This document shows positions 1 to 7,242 of a stretch of DNA of 64,000 bases, piece by piece. This DNA is from Betaproteobacteria bacterium (GTDB taxonomy: Bacteria; Pseudomonadota; Gammaproteobacteria; Burkholderiales; WYBJ01). The stretch's first letter is position 1; every line of letters begins with the position of its first letter. The stretch spans positions 48,725-112,724 of the forward strand of contig WHTS01000005.1 in assembly GCA_009377585.1 (NCBI GenBank), read 5' to 3'. Both the position numbers and the translations under genes were made by a program. The notes beneath the pieces are model-generated. The model made no database searches. It was not told the DNA's origin and saw only the letters and a program-made list of their open reading frames with translations.

Positions 1-53
1 CCTCCTGGCAAGGAGGGGCGGGACGCGCCATGCGCGGACGGGGTGGTCTAAGG
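1..53. repeat. Interspersed palindromic repeat, partial copy at window edge
   Basis: The first ~53 bases (a CCTCCT/AGGAGG hairpin, then GGGCGGGACGCG and GCGGACGGGGTGGTC) closely match the right half of the element at 54,780-54,834. Seeing the same intergenic string twice, 54 kb apart, marks a dispersed repeat family. The copy is cut by the window start. Confidence 0.6.
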
Positions 54-117
54 TGCGCCCCCCTTGCATATAGATGACTTCGACTCTGGCGTCGCCTCAC
101 TGAACGAGGACCAACGA

Positions 118-996
118 ATGAACATCGGCATCGCCGGCACCGGCCGCATGGGCGCCGCCATCGCGCAACGCCTGTTGAACCTGGGACACACCGTGCGTGT
201 TTGGAACCGCACGCGCGAAAGGGCAGCGGCGCTGGAGAAGGACGGCGCCATCGTTTGTGCGACGCCCGCCGAGCTTGCCGCGAGCTCCGAGGTGATCATC
301 ACCATGCTTACCGATGCAGCCGCAATCGAGCGCACATACGGCGAAGCCGACGGGCTGCTCGCCGACGAGGCACGCGGCAAGACATTCATCGAGATGAGCA
401 CCGTGCGGCCGCAGACCGAGTGCGCGCTCGCCGTTCGCATCCACGCCAAGGGCGGCGCGATGATCGAGTGCCCGGTCGGCGGCACGGTCGGCCCCGCACG
501 CGAAGGCAAGCTGCTCGGAATCGTCGGCGGCGCTGCGGAGGATGTCGAACGCATGCGCCCGCTGCTCGACACCTTGTGCCGGCGCTGGGAGCATCTCGGC
601 CCGATCGGCGCGGGCGCTTCCGGAAAGCTCGCGATCAATCTTCCGCTGATGGTGTTCTGGCAAGCGTTCGGCGAGGCCCTGGCGCTGGTGCAGCACCTCG
701 GCGTCGATGCGAACCGCCTCGTGGATCTTTTCGCCGACACGTCGGGCGGCCCGAACGTTCTGAAAGCGCGCGGCAAGGCGCTCGCCGAGGAGATGGCGGG
801 TGGCTATACAGGACCGGTCGCGTTCGATATCGATTCGATGCGCAAGGACCTGCACGCAATGATCGACGACGGAAAATCCCTCGGCTACGGCATGCCGATC
901 ACATCGCAAACGCTCGCCTGCTTCGATGCGCTCGCAAGCGCGGGGCTCGGACCGAAGGATTCGGTCGTCATTCCGGTGCGTTTCGCCCAGCGCTAG
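118..996 (+). CDS. NAD(P)-dependent beta-hydroxyacid dehydrogenase (HIBADH family)
   Basis: Predicted cytosolic oxidoreductase of the 3-hydroxyisobutyrate/tartronate-semialdehyde/GLYR family, 292 aa, a normal length. The N-terminus has the Rossmann dinucleotide motif (GIAGTGRMG, residues 4-12), followed by a serine-rich substrate region and GASGKLAINL with the catalytic lysine in the all-helical C-terminal half. I start at ATG 118 because it gives the motif at the very N-terminus; an in-frame upstream start (64) would add an unrelated leader. The true substrate (3-hydroxyisobutyrate, tartronate semialdehyde, succinic semialdehyde or an imine) cannot be told from sequence. It stands alone, with a convergent small gene directly abutting its stop. 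Confidence 0.85.
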   Translation: MNIGIAGTGRMGAAIAQRLLNLGHTVRVWNRTRERAAALEKDGAIVCATPAELAASSEVIITMLTDAAAIERTYGEADGLLADEARGKTFIEMSTVRPQTECALAVRIHAKGGAMIECPVGGTVGPAREGKLLGIVGGAAEDVERMRPLLDTLCRRWEHLGPIGAGASGKLAINLPLMVFWQAFGEALALVQHLGVDANRLVDLFADTSGGPNVLKARGKALAEEMAGGYTGPVAFDIDSMRKDLHAMIDDGKSLGYGMPITSQTLACFDALASAGLGPKDSVVIPVRFAQR

Positions 997-1218
997 CTAG
1001 CCCTTCTTGCTTCCAAGCACGAGAAGCAATCCACCGACTACGATCGCCCCCACGCTGGCCCACACCGGGATGTCGACTGCCTGCTTCTCCTTGACGGCCA
1101 GCTCTATCGGCCCGAGCTTGAGCTCGTGGGTTTCCTTCGTGAAGCTGAAGCTATTGAACACGACACCCAGGATACCCGCGACGATGAGTAATACGCCAAC
1201 GATCTTGACCAGCTTCAT
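997..1218 (-). CDS. Small two-helix membrane protein (DUF3185-like)
   Basis: 73 aa: an N-terminal hydrophobic helix (about residues 3-22), a polar loop rich in Glu/Lys, and a second C-terminal helix (about 51-68) ending in SKKG. This resembles DUF3185-type small inner-membrane proteins; function unknown. A strong Shine-Dalgarno (AAGGAGG) precedes the ATG. Its stop codon directly abuts the stop of the upstream dehydrogenase on the other strand. The ATG overlaps the TGA of a short upstream reading frame (see 1215-1290), suggesting that it was once translationally coupled to another gene. Confidence 0.7.
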   Translation of the reverse strand: MKLVKIVGVLLIVAGILGVVFNSFSFTKETHELKLGPIELAVKEKQAVDIPVWASVGAIVVGGLLLVLGSKKG

Positions 1219-1290
1219 TTCGTTTCCTCCTTGACCAGCCCGAGCTTCCTGCGAATTTCATCGACGTTGTCGTTCGACGCGCGTTGCCCG
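1215..1290 (-). pseudogene. Possible C-terminal remnant of a gene once coupled to the small membrane protein
   Basis: Reading the minus strand into 1218, an open frame ends NVDEIRRKLGLVKEETK and stops at TGA 1215-1217, overlapping the next ATG (ATGA). Upstream the frame soon becomes unlike protein and lacks a convincing start, so this looks like the tail of a gene whose body is gone, just where the cassette-like region begins. Family not recognised; low confidence. Confidence 0.25.
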
Positions 1291-1351
1291 GTACACGCGC
1301 GGCTGCCGTGCCGCAAGGCATACCGTGAGGATAACCCTACTGCCCCGGCGG

Positions 1352-2200
1352 TCAGACCTCTCGTTTGCAGATCAAGTGGCTCTGGTCGCGATAGTGCGCT
1401 CGAAGCTCATGAACGCGGAAATACCTGCCCCAGGTGGAGAACAAGAAATTCCGGTCCAGGTAATTGCGCATTCGCACACCCCTGGCTTGATCCCAATCGC
1501 GGCATCCGGGAGTTTGATAGTCGCGGTGAAAGTCCCGATACGGGATATTCCGGAGGTAGTGGTTGGCGTCCAGCACGCTGCAGATCAGGACCCCTCCCGG
1601 TCGGATGATCCGGCGCAACTCGGCGGCCCAGCGATCCATCAAGGCACAGGGGACATGAGTGAACACGGAATTGGCGTAGACGAAATCGAACATGCCATCG
1701 GCGTAGGGCAGCGGCGGCTCGCCGGCCGTGAGCTCGATCTGCACCCGATCGGCCAGTTTCGAGCGAGTCCATGCGACGGCCTCGGGTGTCACATCGCAAC
1801 CGTACAGGTTCGCCTCGAACGGAAAATAGTGAATGATCAGCCGGCCAAAACCCAGGCCCATCTCCAGAATGTTGCGCATCCGGTTGACGGGCAAGTCGTA
1901 GTCGAGCAATTCCGTTTGGTAAGTCAAAGCACCCCGATAGCCAGAAGCAAAGAACGCGTCTCGCTCAGCCTTGTTGGCGCGCTGTACTTTGACGATCGTC
2001 TCGAGGGGAGGAATCAGGGACGAATCAGTTTGCGACGGATGAAGGTCCAAGTCATACGTGGTTCGGTAAAAGTCGCGGAGGACGCCGAGCCAGTAATCCC
2101 GCTCTTCCGCCCAGCCCTCGTCGAACGTGGCGCGAACGACATCGACCCCGAAGAGATTGCGAACGCCTTTACGAACCATCTTCTTCAAGACACGCGGCAT
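1352..2200 (-). CDS. Class I SAM-dependent methyltransferase
   Basis: 282 aa from ATG 2200 (MPRVLKKMVRKG). A longer frame to 2290 runs into the palindrome upstream, so the shorter start is preferred. The SAM-binding motif I is ILEMGLGFGRL, followed by an acidic residue at the end of the second strand (YGCDVTPEA); post-I motifs are FDFVYANSVFTHV and RPGGVLICS, typical of Methyltransf_11/25 proteins. A ~100-residue N-terminal extension precedes the fold. Substrate unknown. It is the most distal gene of the minus-strand cassette-like array: the palindrome 2268-2342 lies upstream of it, but I see no clear attC at its own 3' side. It could alternatively be an ordinary chromosomal gene at the array edge. 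Confidence 0.75.
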   Translation of the reverse strand: MPRVLKKMVRKGVRNLFGVDVVRATFDEGWAEERDYWLGVLRDFYRTTYDLDLHPSQTDSSLIPPLETIVKVQRANKAERDAFFASGYRGALTYQTELLDYDLPVNRMRNILEMGLGFGRLIIHYFPFEANLYGCDVTPEAVAWTRSKLADRVQIELTAGEPPLPYADGMFDFVYANSVFTHVPCALMDRWAAELRRIIRPGGVLICSVLDANHYLRNIPYRDFHRDYQTPGCRDWDQARGVRMRNYLDRNFLFSTWGRYFRVHELRAHYRDQSHLICKREV

Positions 2201-2267
2201 AAGTCGACTCTTCTCTTGGAAACTACACTCCAACGACCTCGGGGAGTTGGCGGTGGCCAGCGTTCGC

Positions 2268-2342
2268 GATAACCGGCCGGACAACAGCAAGCGAAGCGCT
2301 CGTCTTCACTGTCGCTGCAATCCGAGGTTGAATGGGTTGAAT
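2268..2342 (-). other. attC-like site (degenerate), 3' of M23 peptidase gene
   Basis: An imperfect palindrome immediately after the peptidase stop. It contains GGACAACAGCAAGCGAAGCGC, nearly identical to the apex half of the sites at 4028, 4747 and 60225. The arms still pair as AACC..CGGA..CAGC, but one arm has drifted; one end shows GTTGAAT (fits GTTRRRY), the other only GATAAC. Weakest of the six attC candidates. Confidence 0.5.
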
Positions 2343-2343
2343 T

Positions 2344-2982
2344 TCAGTTCGTCGTGAGAAACAGTCCTCGTATGACTGGCCACGTGACGTTTTCGAACTT
2401 CTTACCCGTAAGCTCGACCGTCATGCCCGCAAAGACGGGATTCTGGCCGATTGCCTCATCGGTCAGCGAGTCTTGGACATGAAGATGGATGTGCGGAAAG
2501 TCCGAGTTACCGGAGTTGCCGCAGCGGCCGAGAACTTGGCCTACCCTGATGCGATCTCCTTGCGCAACCGTGATGCTCTCACGTTGGAAATGCGCAAGGT
2601 AAACGAAGCGGTTTTCCGCCGCTTTGACAACCACGTGGTTGCCGGCCGGGTTGCTCAAATCCTTCGCTCCCAGGGAATTGTCGGGAAGATCCCGGACAAC
2701 GCTTTCGACCACGCCATCGACCGGTGAAAGCACAGGCTCATTCCGGGAGTAGAAATCCTGCAATCGGGATGGATTGGCGACTGACAACGCCCGCTGGCCG
2801 GGGCCGCCCAGCTTGGCGAAGTCGACTCCGAACCACTGCGCACGAACGGCCATGTGATGATTGACATTGATGGTATCGCCACCTTGGGCAACGAACCAGC
2901 GGCCGGTGAAAGGCAGTCGCAGGTCTTGCGCGAAAATCGAAGTACACGCGACGACGAGGAGCACGAACGCCAGACGACGCAC
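2344..2982 (-). CDS. Secreted M23-family metallopeptidase-like protein
   Basis: A LytM/M23 zinc-peptidase fold of 212 aa from GTG 2982. This start is chosen because a purine-rich CCGGAG lies just upstream and the product then opens with a good signal peptide (VRRLAFVLLVVACTSIFA, cleavage before QDLRLPF). The frame stays open to 3114, but the extra residues have no such logic. Signature parts: SPVDGVVESVV, GNHVVVK, YLAHFQ and the terminal HIHLHVQ zinc motif. The first zinc ligand motif (HxxxD) is represented only loosely (NHHMAVRAQWFGVD), so activity on peptidoglycan cross-links is likely but not certain. It lies in the cassette-like array with an attC-like site on each side. Confidence 0.75.
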   Translation of the reverse strand: MRRLAFVLLVVACTSIFAQDLRLPFTGRWFVAQGGDTINVNHHMAVRAQWFGVDFAKLGGPGQRALSVANPSRLQDFYSRNEPVLSPVDGVVESVVRDLPDNSLGAKDLSNPAGNHVVVKAAENRFVYLAHFQRESITVAQGDRIRVGQVLGRCGNSGNSDFPHIHLHVQDSLTDEAIGQNPVFAGMTVELTGKKFENVTWPVIRGLFLTTN

Positions 2983-3121
2983 GGTCGCTCCGGCTACAGC
3001 GGATGACTGTCGGCGCAACACGGGCTTCAATCGGACGAGGTATGACCAACTCCAACAGGCTACACCACAGGCCATAGCTTGCCACAACTTGAAGCCATAG
3101 GTCGACGCAGACATTGTCCGC

Positions 3122-3192
3122 GACGCCGAACGACTGGCCGCAGGAACCCTCGGGCGAAGCCCGCTGGTGGCTGCAGCGTGCGGTTGAGCGTC
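3122..3192 (-). other. attC-like site, 3' of methyltransferase gene
   Basis: A 71 bp imperfect palindrome between two minus-strand genes. Ends are GCCGAAC (3125-3131) and GTTGAGC (3183-3189), matching the RYYYAAC/GTTRRRY consensus of attC outer ends. By eye the ~34-nt arms agree at roughly two thirds of positions, including GACGC, GCAG and CGGGC around a GAAG loop. It differs in apex sequence from the other sites. Confidence 0.5.
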
Positions 3193-3195
3193 AGG

Positions 3196-3999
3196 TTAGC
3201 CTGGGACGTTTGCGCGAGCTGCCCAGGCTCGTGCAGTCAAGGAGATCGACCCATTTGCAGCGATTGGAAGGCGATCACTTATTCGGTGCCGTAAACGTGC
3301 TCTCGCTGTCTCATCGAGCGACATAGCGTAGGCGGGGGCCGGCCCTTGGCCGCCGAGAAACGGTTGCCAGTAGTCATCGAAGTTCGCAAACGGCGTGGTT
3401 ATGTCGATAGGCTTCACTTCGATTTTGTCGAGGCCGGTGCTGGTGAAGAGCTCTTCGAGTGCCTCCGGGCGGCATAGCGGGAATCGGACGCCTTCATCCA
3501 GCTTCACGCTGTCCGGGTCGATCTCGGCCGCTGCATCCCAGAAAAAACGCATAAGCTCCATTCTTCCGGCGTAATCCCAGACGTAGGCGGCGATCGTGCC
3601 GCCTTTGCCTGTTACCCGCGTCATCTCAAGGAGCGCCGCGCGCTGGTCCGGTACGAAGTTTAGGACCAGTCCAGAGACCACCACATCGACCGAAACATCA
3701 TTAAGTGGGATCGCCGTCGCGCTGCCTTGGTGGAGCGCCGCCCGGCCCTCAAGATTCTCCTTCGCGGTCTTGAGAAATCCGTCGGAAGGCTCGACGCCCG
3801 CGACCAATGCGGGGGAACATCGGTCCAAAATCGCCGCGCAGAGCGCTCCCGTTCCGCAGCCCACGTCGAGCCACCGTCTGCCGGACGGAATATCGAGCCA
3901 CGAAAGAAACTTAGGCGCGACTTGGCGGCTCCACCGGCCGACGTACTGCTCGTATGGACTGCCGCGCTCCCACGTGTCGGACACAGGCTTGCCGCCCAT
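3196..3999 (-). CDS. Class I SAM-dependent methyltransferase
   Basis: 267 aa. ATG 3999 is favoured over GTG 4005 because an AGGAGG lies 8 nt upstream of it. Motif I is WLDVGCGTGALC with acid GVEPS in the next strand; downstream VSGLVLNFVP and GKGGTIAAYVW fit the Methyltransf_11 layout (ubiE/arsenite-methyltransferase-like general family). A C-terminal lid (DDYWQPFLGGQGPAP) is common in small-molecule methyltransferases of this type. Substrate unknown. It forms one cassette-like unit with the attC-like site directly after its stop. Base composition looks lower in GC than the flanking core genes. Confidence 0.8.
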   Translation of the reverse strand: MGGKPVSDTWERGSPYEQYVGRWSRQVAPKFLSWLDIPSGRRWLDVGCGTGALCAAILDRCSPALVAGVEPSDGFLKTAKENLEGRAALHQGSATAIPLNDVSVDVVVSGLVLNFVPDQRAALLEMTRVTGKGGTIAAYVWDYAGRMELMRFFWDAAAEIDPDSVKLDEGVRFPLCRPEALEELFTSTGLDKIEVKPIDITTPFANFDDYWQPFLGGQGPAPAYAMSLDETARARLRHRISDRLPIAANGSISLTARAWAARANVPG

Positions 4000-4027
4000 G
4001 GTCACAACCTCCTACGCATCATGCGAT

Positions 4028-4108
4028 GCCCAACGACTGTGTTGGGCAGCCGGACAACAGCAAGCGAAGCGCCGCTGTTGGATGGTCAGCTCCATCACAC
4101 GGTTAGCC
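4028..4108 (-). other. attC-like recombination site, 3' of MazF-like gene
   Basis: An 81 bp imperfect palindrome. Ends are GCCCAAC (4028-4034) and GTTAGCC (4102-4108); read on the cassette (minus) strand the site runs GGCTAAC ... GTTGGGC, the latter a perfect GTTRRRY core. The inner arms pair as ACAACAGC/GCTGTTG around AAGCGAAGCGCC. Position is as expected for a cassette: just after the toxin stop and before the next gene. Confidence 0.7.
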
Positions 4109-4114
4109 CTCGCC

Positions 4115-4453
4115 TTACAGAGAAAGCGCCTGTCGGAGCCCATCATCTACCGAAGCCAATAGGCTCGGCGGGATTCGTCCGATCCTTTCCGTGAGAAACG
4201 CCTTGTCGACCGTGATGACCTGCGAGACATTCACCACCGAAGGCTTTGACAGCCCAGTGCCGCGCACAGGCAAGCGCACATTGCCTGGCGCATCTGCCAG
4301 ACGGAGATTGGATGTGATTACCGCCGCGACCACGGTGCTGATGCGGCTGACGTTGAAACTATTGGCTGAAATGATTAGACAAGGCCTTCGATAACCTGGC
4401 TCCGACCCTGACGGCGCGGGAAGAAAGGCCCACCAGACCTCTCCGCGTTGCAT
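4115..4453 (-). CDS. MazF/PemK-family endoribonuclease toxin
   Basis: 112 aa, a standard length for type II toxins of the PemK/MazF superfamily. It shows the family opening MQRGEVWWAFLP, then RRPCLIIS, VAAVITSN and NVSQVITVDK, the last being the conserved loop and strand near the active site. Members cleave mRNA at short motifs. The ATG (4453) overlaps the antitoxin stop as TAATG, so the pair is translationally coupled. An attC-like palindrome begins 7 bp past the stop; toxin-antitoxin pairs are frequent cargo of chromosomal integrons, where they stabilise the array. Confidence 0.88.
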   Translation of the reverse strand: MQRGEVWWAFLPAPSGSEPGYRRPCLIISANSFNVSRISTVVAAVITSNLRLADAPGNVRLPVRGTGLSKPSVVNVSQVITVDKAFLTERIGRIPPSLLASVDDGLRQALSL

Positions 4454-4695
4454 TACCACTTCTCGCGCGAAATAGATCGCGCCTGAAGGACACTCAGTTC
4501 CTTCTCCAGAGAAGAGTCTTCCCCGTCTTCTCCATATATCTCGTTGAGCGTAGAGGTAACAATATCCTCTCGGTGCTGCTCGACGAGCGAAGCCAGAGCG
4601 CGGGCGTAGAGCTCGCTACGCGAAATCCCTAGCCGGGCCGCGAGCTTCTCAGCGGACTGAAACACCCGATCCGGAATTGATACGGCGGTCTTCAT
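4453..4695 (-). CDS. PemI/MazE-like ribbon-helix-helix antitoxin
   Basis: 80 aa beginning MKTAVSIPDRVFQSAEKLA at ATG 4695, a typical RHH/MetJ-type DNA-binding strand followed by a helix (GISRSELYARALASLVEQH), with an acidic C-terminal tail (GEDGEDSSLEKE) of the kind that wraps the toxin. An in-frame start at 4734 exists but would precede the RHH strand with unrelated residues. It probably represses the promoter just upstream, where a partial repeat of ATAACAGCGGTCATAC can be seen at 4707-4723. Partner of the MazF-like toxin directly downstream. Confidence 0.85.
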   Translation of the reverse strand: MKTAVSIPDRVFQSAEKLAARLGISRSELYARALASLVEQHREDIVTSTLNEIYGEDGEDSSLEKELSVLQARSISREKW

Positions 4696-4746
4696 GGCGG
4701 GAAGTATAACAGCGGTCATACTTCCATCAACCATCGGTGCCGCGAG

Positions 4747-4826
4747 GGCTAACGATGCGCATCAGCGGCAGGAGACAGCAAGCGAAGCGCCGCTTTCGAC
4801 TGTCCGGTGCATGCGCGGGTTCGGCC
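4747..4826 (-). other. attC-like recombination site, 3' of XRE antitoxin gene
   Basis: An 80 bp imperfect palindrome. Ends GGCTAAC (4747-4753) and GTTCGGCC (4819-4826); the arms share GCGCAT and CGG blocks at matching distances and meet in GACAGCAAGCGAAGCGCCGC, the same apex as the sites at 4028 and 60225. It lies between the antitoxin stop (4852) and the next unit. Confidence 0.65.
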
Positions 4827-4851
4827 TCACTCGCTACGATGATTCAGAAGG

Positions 4852-5166
4852 TCAGCCTGCCACCTCAAGTAAGACCTCGGGATGACGTTCCGCAATCTTC
4901 AGAAGCGTTTGTGCAGCTCCTGAAGGTTCTCGCCGCCCTTGCTCCCACTGCTCAAGTGTCCGCTTCGACACCCCAAGCGCAGCAGCGAACTGCGACTGCG
5001 ACAGCCCACTTTTCAATCGCACTCGACCCACCTGAGACTTTGGTTCTACCTTAGTGCGACGACCTCCACCCGCCTTGATTTCACGGACGCCTTCCAACAC
5101 CTCCTGCCATACGTCGCGTTCGGCCTCAAATTTCGCCAATACTTTTCCAGTGAGTTTCTTAGCCAT
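4852..5166 (-). CDS. HigA/XRE-family antitoxin
   Basis: 104 aa. The C-terminal half is a helix-turn-helix of the XRE type (SGLSQSQFAAALGVSKRTLE, then WEQGRREPSGAA), and the N-terminal half is the lysine-rich linker common in RelE-partner antitoxins (MAKKLTGKVLAKFEAE ... EGVREIKAG). It would bind its own promoter and neutralise the toxin encoded just upstream, with which it overlaps by 8 bp. Since that toxin gene appears broken, the antitoxin may persist as an anti-addiction relic. Cassette-like position with an attC-like site downstream. Confidence 0.85.
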   Translation of the reverse strand: MAKKLTGKVLAKFEAERDVWQEVLEGVREIKAGGGRRTKVEPKSQVGRVRLKSGLSQSQFAAALGVSKRTLEQWEQGRREPSGAAQTLLKIAERHPEVLLEVAG

Positions 5167-5474
5167 TTCGGAATGCCTCCAACAACTGCCTCAGAATGTG
5201 AGCGGGCACGTTGTCCTGCTTCGCCTTGGCGTACAAGGCCAACATCCAGAAACTCGTTTGGCTCATATCGTACGAAGTGAATGACTCGCAGACCGCCCAG
5301 CTTACCCATTCCTCGACGCCGCCAACGTAGCTTTCGAACCCCGCCCGAACCCGGGACAATTTCGCCGCCTTCTGGGTTCTGCATCATGAACTGCTGCAGC
5401 TCGGAGAACTCGTCCTCGTCCAAGTACAGCGGGCGGATACGCTCGAACGCGGACGATTCGATGAATGTGACTTT
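5159..5474 (-). pseudogene. RelE/HigB-like toxin gene, frameshifted and without a start
   Basis: Read as one protein this would be a ~105 aa RelE-type toxin: KVTFIESSAFER, a central NPEGGEIVPGSGGVRKLRW and the end FWMLALYAKAKQDN plus LRQLLEAFRNG. The first part lies in one frame (stops at 5046) and the last 38 codons in another; the break is at a TTTC run (5249-5252), consistent with one inserted base. No ATG/GTG precedes KVTFIE and a TGA lies just upstream in frame; only TTG 5423 would give an N-truncated product. The gene is probably dead; a sequencing error at the short run is the alternative for the frameshift, but it would not supply a start. Confidence 0.65.
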
Positions 5475-5907
5475 CCGGAGTTCTCCACTGCCCCTTCAGA
5501 GCCGCGGCTTTATCGAAAACGTAAGCCAGGTATGCCACACAGCTCCCAATAAGGTATGCGATGAGCACCACAAAAGGTAACTTTCCCGTAGCCACAGCCC
5601 CCGCCACGAAGGCAAGGAAGACGGATGCGAAAACCAAAGCCCCAATGCTGGGACCGGGCGCGGTTGACGGAGGAGAAGATGGGCGATCGCCAACGAAACC
5701 GATGTTCACACCCTGCGGTCTGCCTCGTGCATCAGATGTGAGTTCGTAGGTAACAAGCTCGTTACCGCCCGGTCGGCGCTGCCGGTTCGAAAATGACTTG
5801 ATGTGGACGAACACCCTCGGTCCGCCTCCATTCGGCGTAACAAAGCCGAAGCCCTTGTCGTCCTTCCAGTCGGTGATCTTGCCTTGATATCGCACGGGCG
5901 TTCTCAC
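5302..5907 (-). CDS. Cold-shock-domain/DUF1294 membrane protein with replaced C-terminus
   Basis: From GTG 5907 the first ~70 residues form a cold-shock domain with the RNA-binding cores KGFGFVTP and VFVHIKSFS, followed by a hydrophobic region (two helices, about residues 90-130) and the DUF1294 hallmark FDKAAALKGQWRTPES. In intact relatives another ~40 hydrophobic residues follow; here the frame runs into arginine-rich nonsense (RAYPPAVLGRGRV) encoded by the antisense-frame of the RelE-like gene. The homology switches near 5465-5475. So the DUF1294 part is truncated and the ORF is a hybrid. It is the cassette-like gene nearest the integrase side. Confidence 0.6.
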   Translation of the reverse strand: MRTPVRYQGKITDWKDDKGFGFVTPNGGGPRVFVHIKSFSNRQRRPGGNELVTYELTSDARGRPQGVNIGFVGDRPSSPPSTAPGPSIGALVFASVFLAFVAGAVATGKLPFVVLIAYLIGSCVAYLAYVFDKAAALKGQWRTPESHIHRIVRVRAYPPAVLGRGRVLRAAAVHDAEPRRRRNCPGFGRGSKATLAASRNG

Positions 5908-5959
5908 TGAGGGCTAAACAGAATGCCCGAAGGTGTCAACCGAGTACAGGAGGCAGGCC

Positions 5960-7026
5960 ATGAGCAAGAAGTCTAGCAAGTTGTACGTCGGAATGGACGT
6001 TCACAAGGATTCGATCGATCTGGCGCTCGCCGAGGAGCGCGGCGAGGTGCGTCATTACGGGCGCATCGCAGGCGACAGCACGGCATTGGCGCGCACGGTA
6101 CGCAAGCTCGAGTCGCTCGGACACCCGCTGCTTTTCGTCTACGAGGCGGGGCCCTGCGGGTTCGTCATCCATCGAGCGCTTACGGCTCGCGCCCACCAGT
6201 GCTGGGTCGTAGCGCCGTCGAACACTCCGCGGCGCGTGAGCGATCGCATCAAGACCGACCGGCGCGACTGTTTGAAGCTGTGTGGACTGGCCCGCGCCGG
6301 AGAGCTCACCCCCATTACATCCCCGATGCCACCGACGAGGCCATGCGCGATTTGGTGCGCGCCCGCGAAGACGCCGTCTGCGTTCAGCGCCAAGTCCGCC
6401 ATCGGCTGTCCGCGTTGCTGCTTCGAAACGACATCCGCTACGTCGGCAAGACCGCCTGGACCTGCGCCCACGAGCGCTGGATCGCTCGGCTCAACATCCC
6501 CAGCCCGGCCCAGCGCATCGCCTTCGAGGAGTATGTCCAAGGCGTAGGCGAGGCGAGCGCACGTATCCAGCGGCTTAACCAAGCCATCGAGGAGCAACTC
6601 GCCCAGTGGCGCTGGCAACCGGTGGTGGCGGCGCTGCAGGCCTTCCGCGGCATTCAACTCATCCACGCGGTGCGCATCGTGGCCGAACTGGGCGATCTCG
6701 CCCGCTTCACCCATCCCCGCCAGCTCATGGCCTATCTGGGCATGATCCCCACCGAGAATTCTTCCGGGCCGCGACACCGACAAGGTGCGATCACCAAAGC
6801 CGGTAATAGCTCCGCACGCCGCGCCCTGGTCGAGGCCGCCTGGGCCTATCAGCACCACGCCGCCGTGAGTCCCATCATCGCCCGGCGACAAGCCGAGCGT
6901 CGTGTCCGTATTGGACTGTCGTCCAATACGGAACGATCAATAGAGCGAGGCAGCTCCGTGACGAACAACAGTCTGGCGGCTAACCAACGCCCGCATATCA
7001 GCTTGATCGACCGACGTCACAGATGA
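5960..7026 (+). pseudogene. IS110-family transposase, frameshifted and 3'-truncated
   Basis: N-terminal DEDD domain is clear from ATG 5960 (AGGAGG upstream): GMDVHKDSIDLAL, FVYEAGPCG and the pair KTDRRD. At about 6315 the frame breaks (CCCATTACATCC where an extra T would restore IYIPDATDEAMRDLV) and continues in a second frame through a coiled-coil middle and the transposase C-domain (FRGIQLIHAVRIVAELG, then RHRQGAITKAGNSSARR). Similarity ends near 6891; the usual last ~50 residues are missing and the frame runs into unrelated sequence to 7026. No terminal repeats were identified, as expected for IS110. A dead element inserted between the first cassette and the integrase remnant. Confidence 0.85.
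6905..6932. repeat. 12-bp perfect hairpin at the broken end of the IS110 element
   Basis: TCCGTATTGGAC and its exact reverse complement flank a TGTC loop. It begins 14 bp after transposase similarity ends. It could be a junction signature or a recombination hairpin; no T-run follows, so it is not a good intrinsic terminator. Confidence 0.6.
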
Positions 7027-7133
7027 GTCCGCCGCCTCGCCTATCGGGCTCGCTTTATCTCAACACCATGCTCGGAGGTCGGCAGAACCTCATTCGCCCG
7101 CTTGACAATGGAAGCCATATCAGCACGGAAGAA

Positions 7134-7241
7134 CTATGCCGAGTAAAAACCCTTCGTTTCGGCGTACGTCCGAGATGTCTGGCCGCATTACTCGGCATAG
7201 TCTGGGACTCGGGATAGCCGACTATGCCGAGATCGGCATAG
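7134..7241. repeat. Cluster of inverted TATGCCGA half-sites
   Basis: CTATGCCGAGT (7134-7144) is inverted as ACTCGGCATAG (7190-7200), and a near-palindrome CTATGCCGAGATCGGCATAG occupies 7222-7241. Four copies of the same 8-bp half-site in alternating orientation directly abut the integrase remnant. Such paired half-sites resemble tyrosine-recombinase binding sites or the ends of a small element, but I cannot name the family. Confidence 0.55.
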
Positions 7242-7242
7242 C

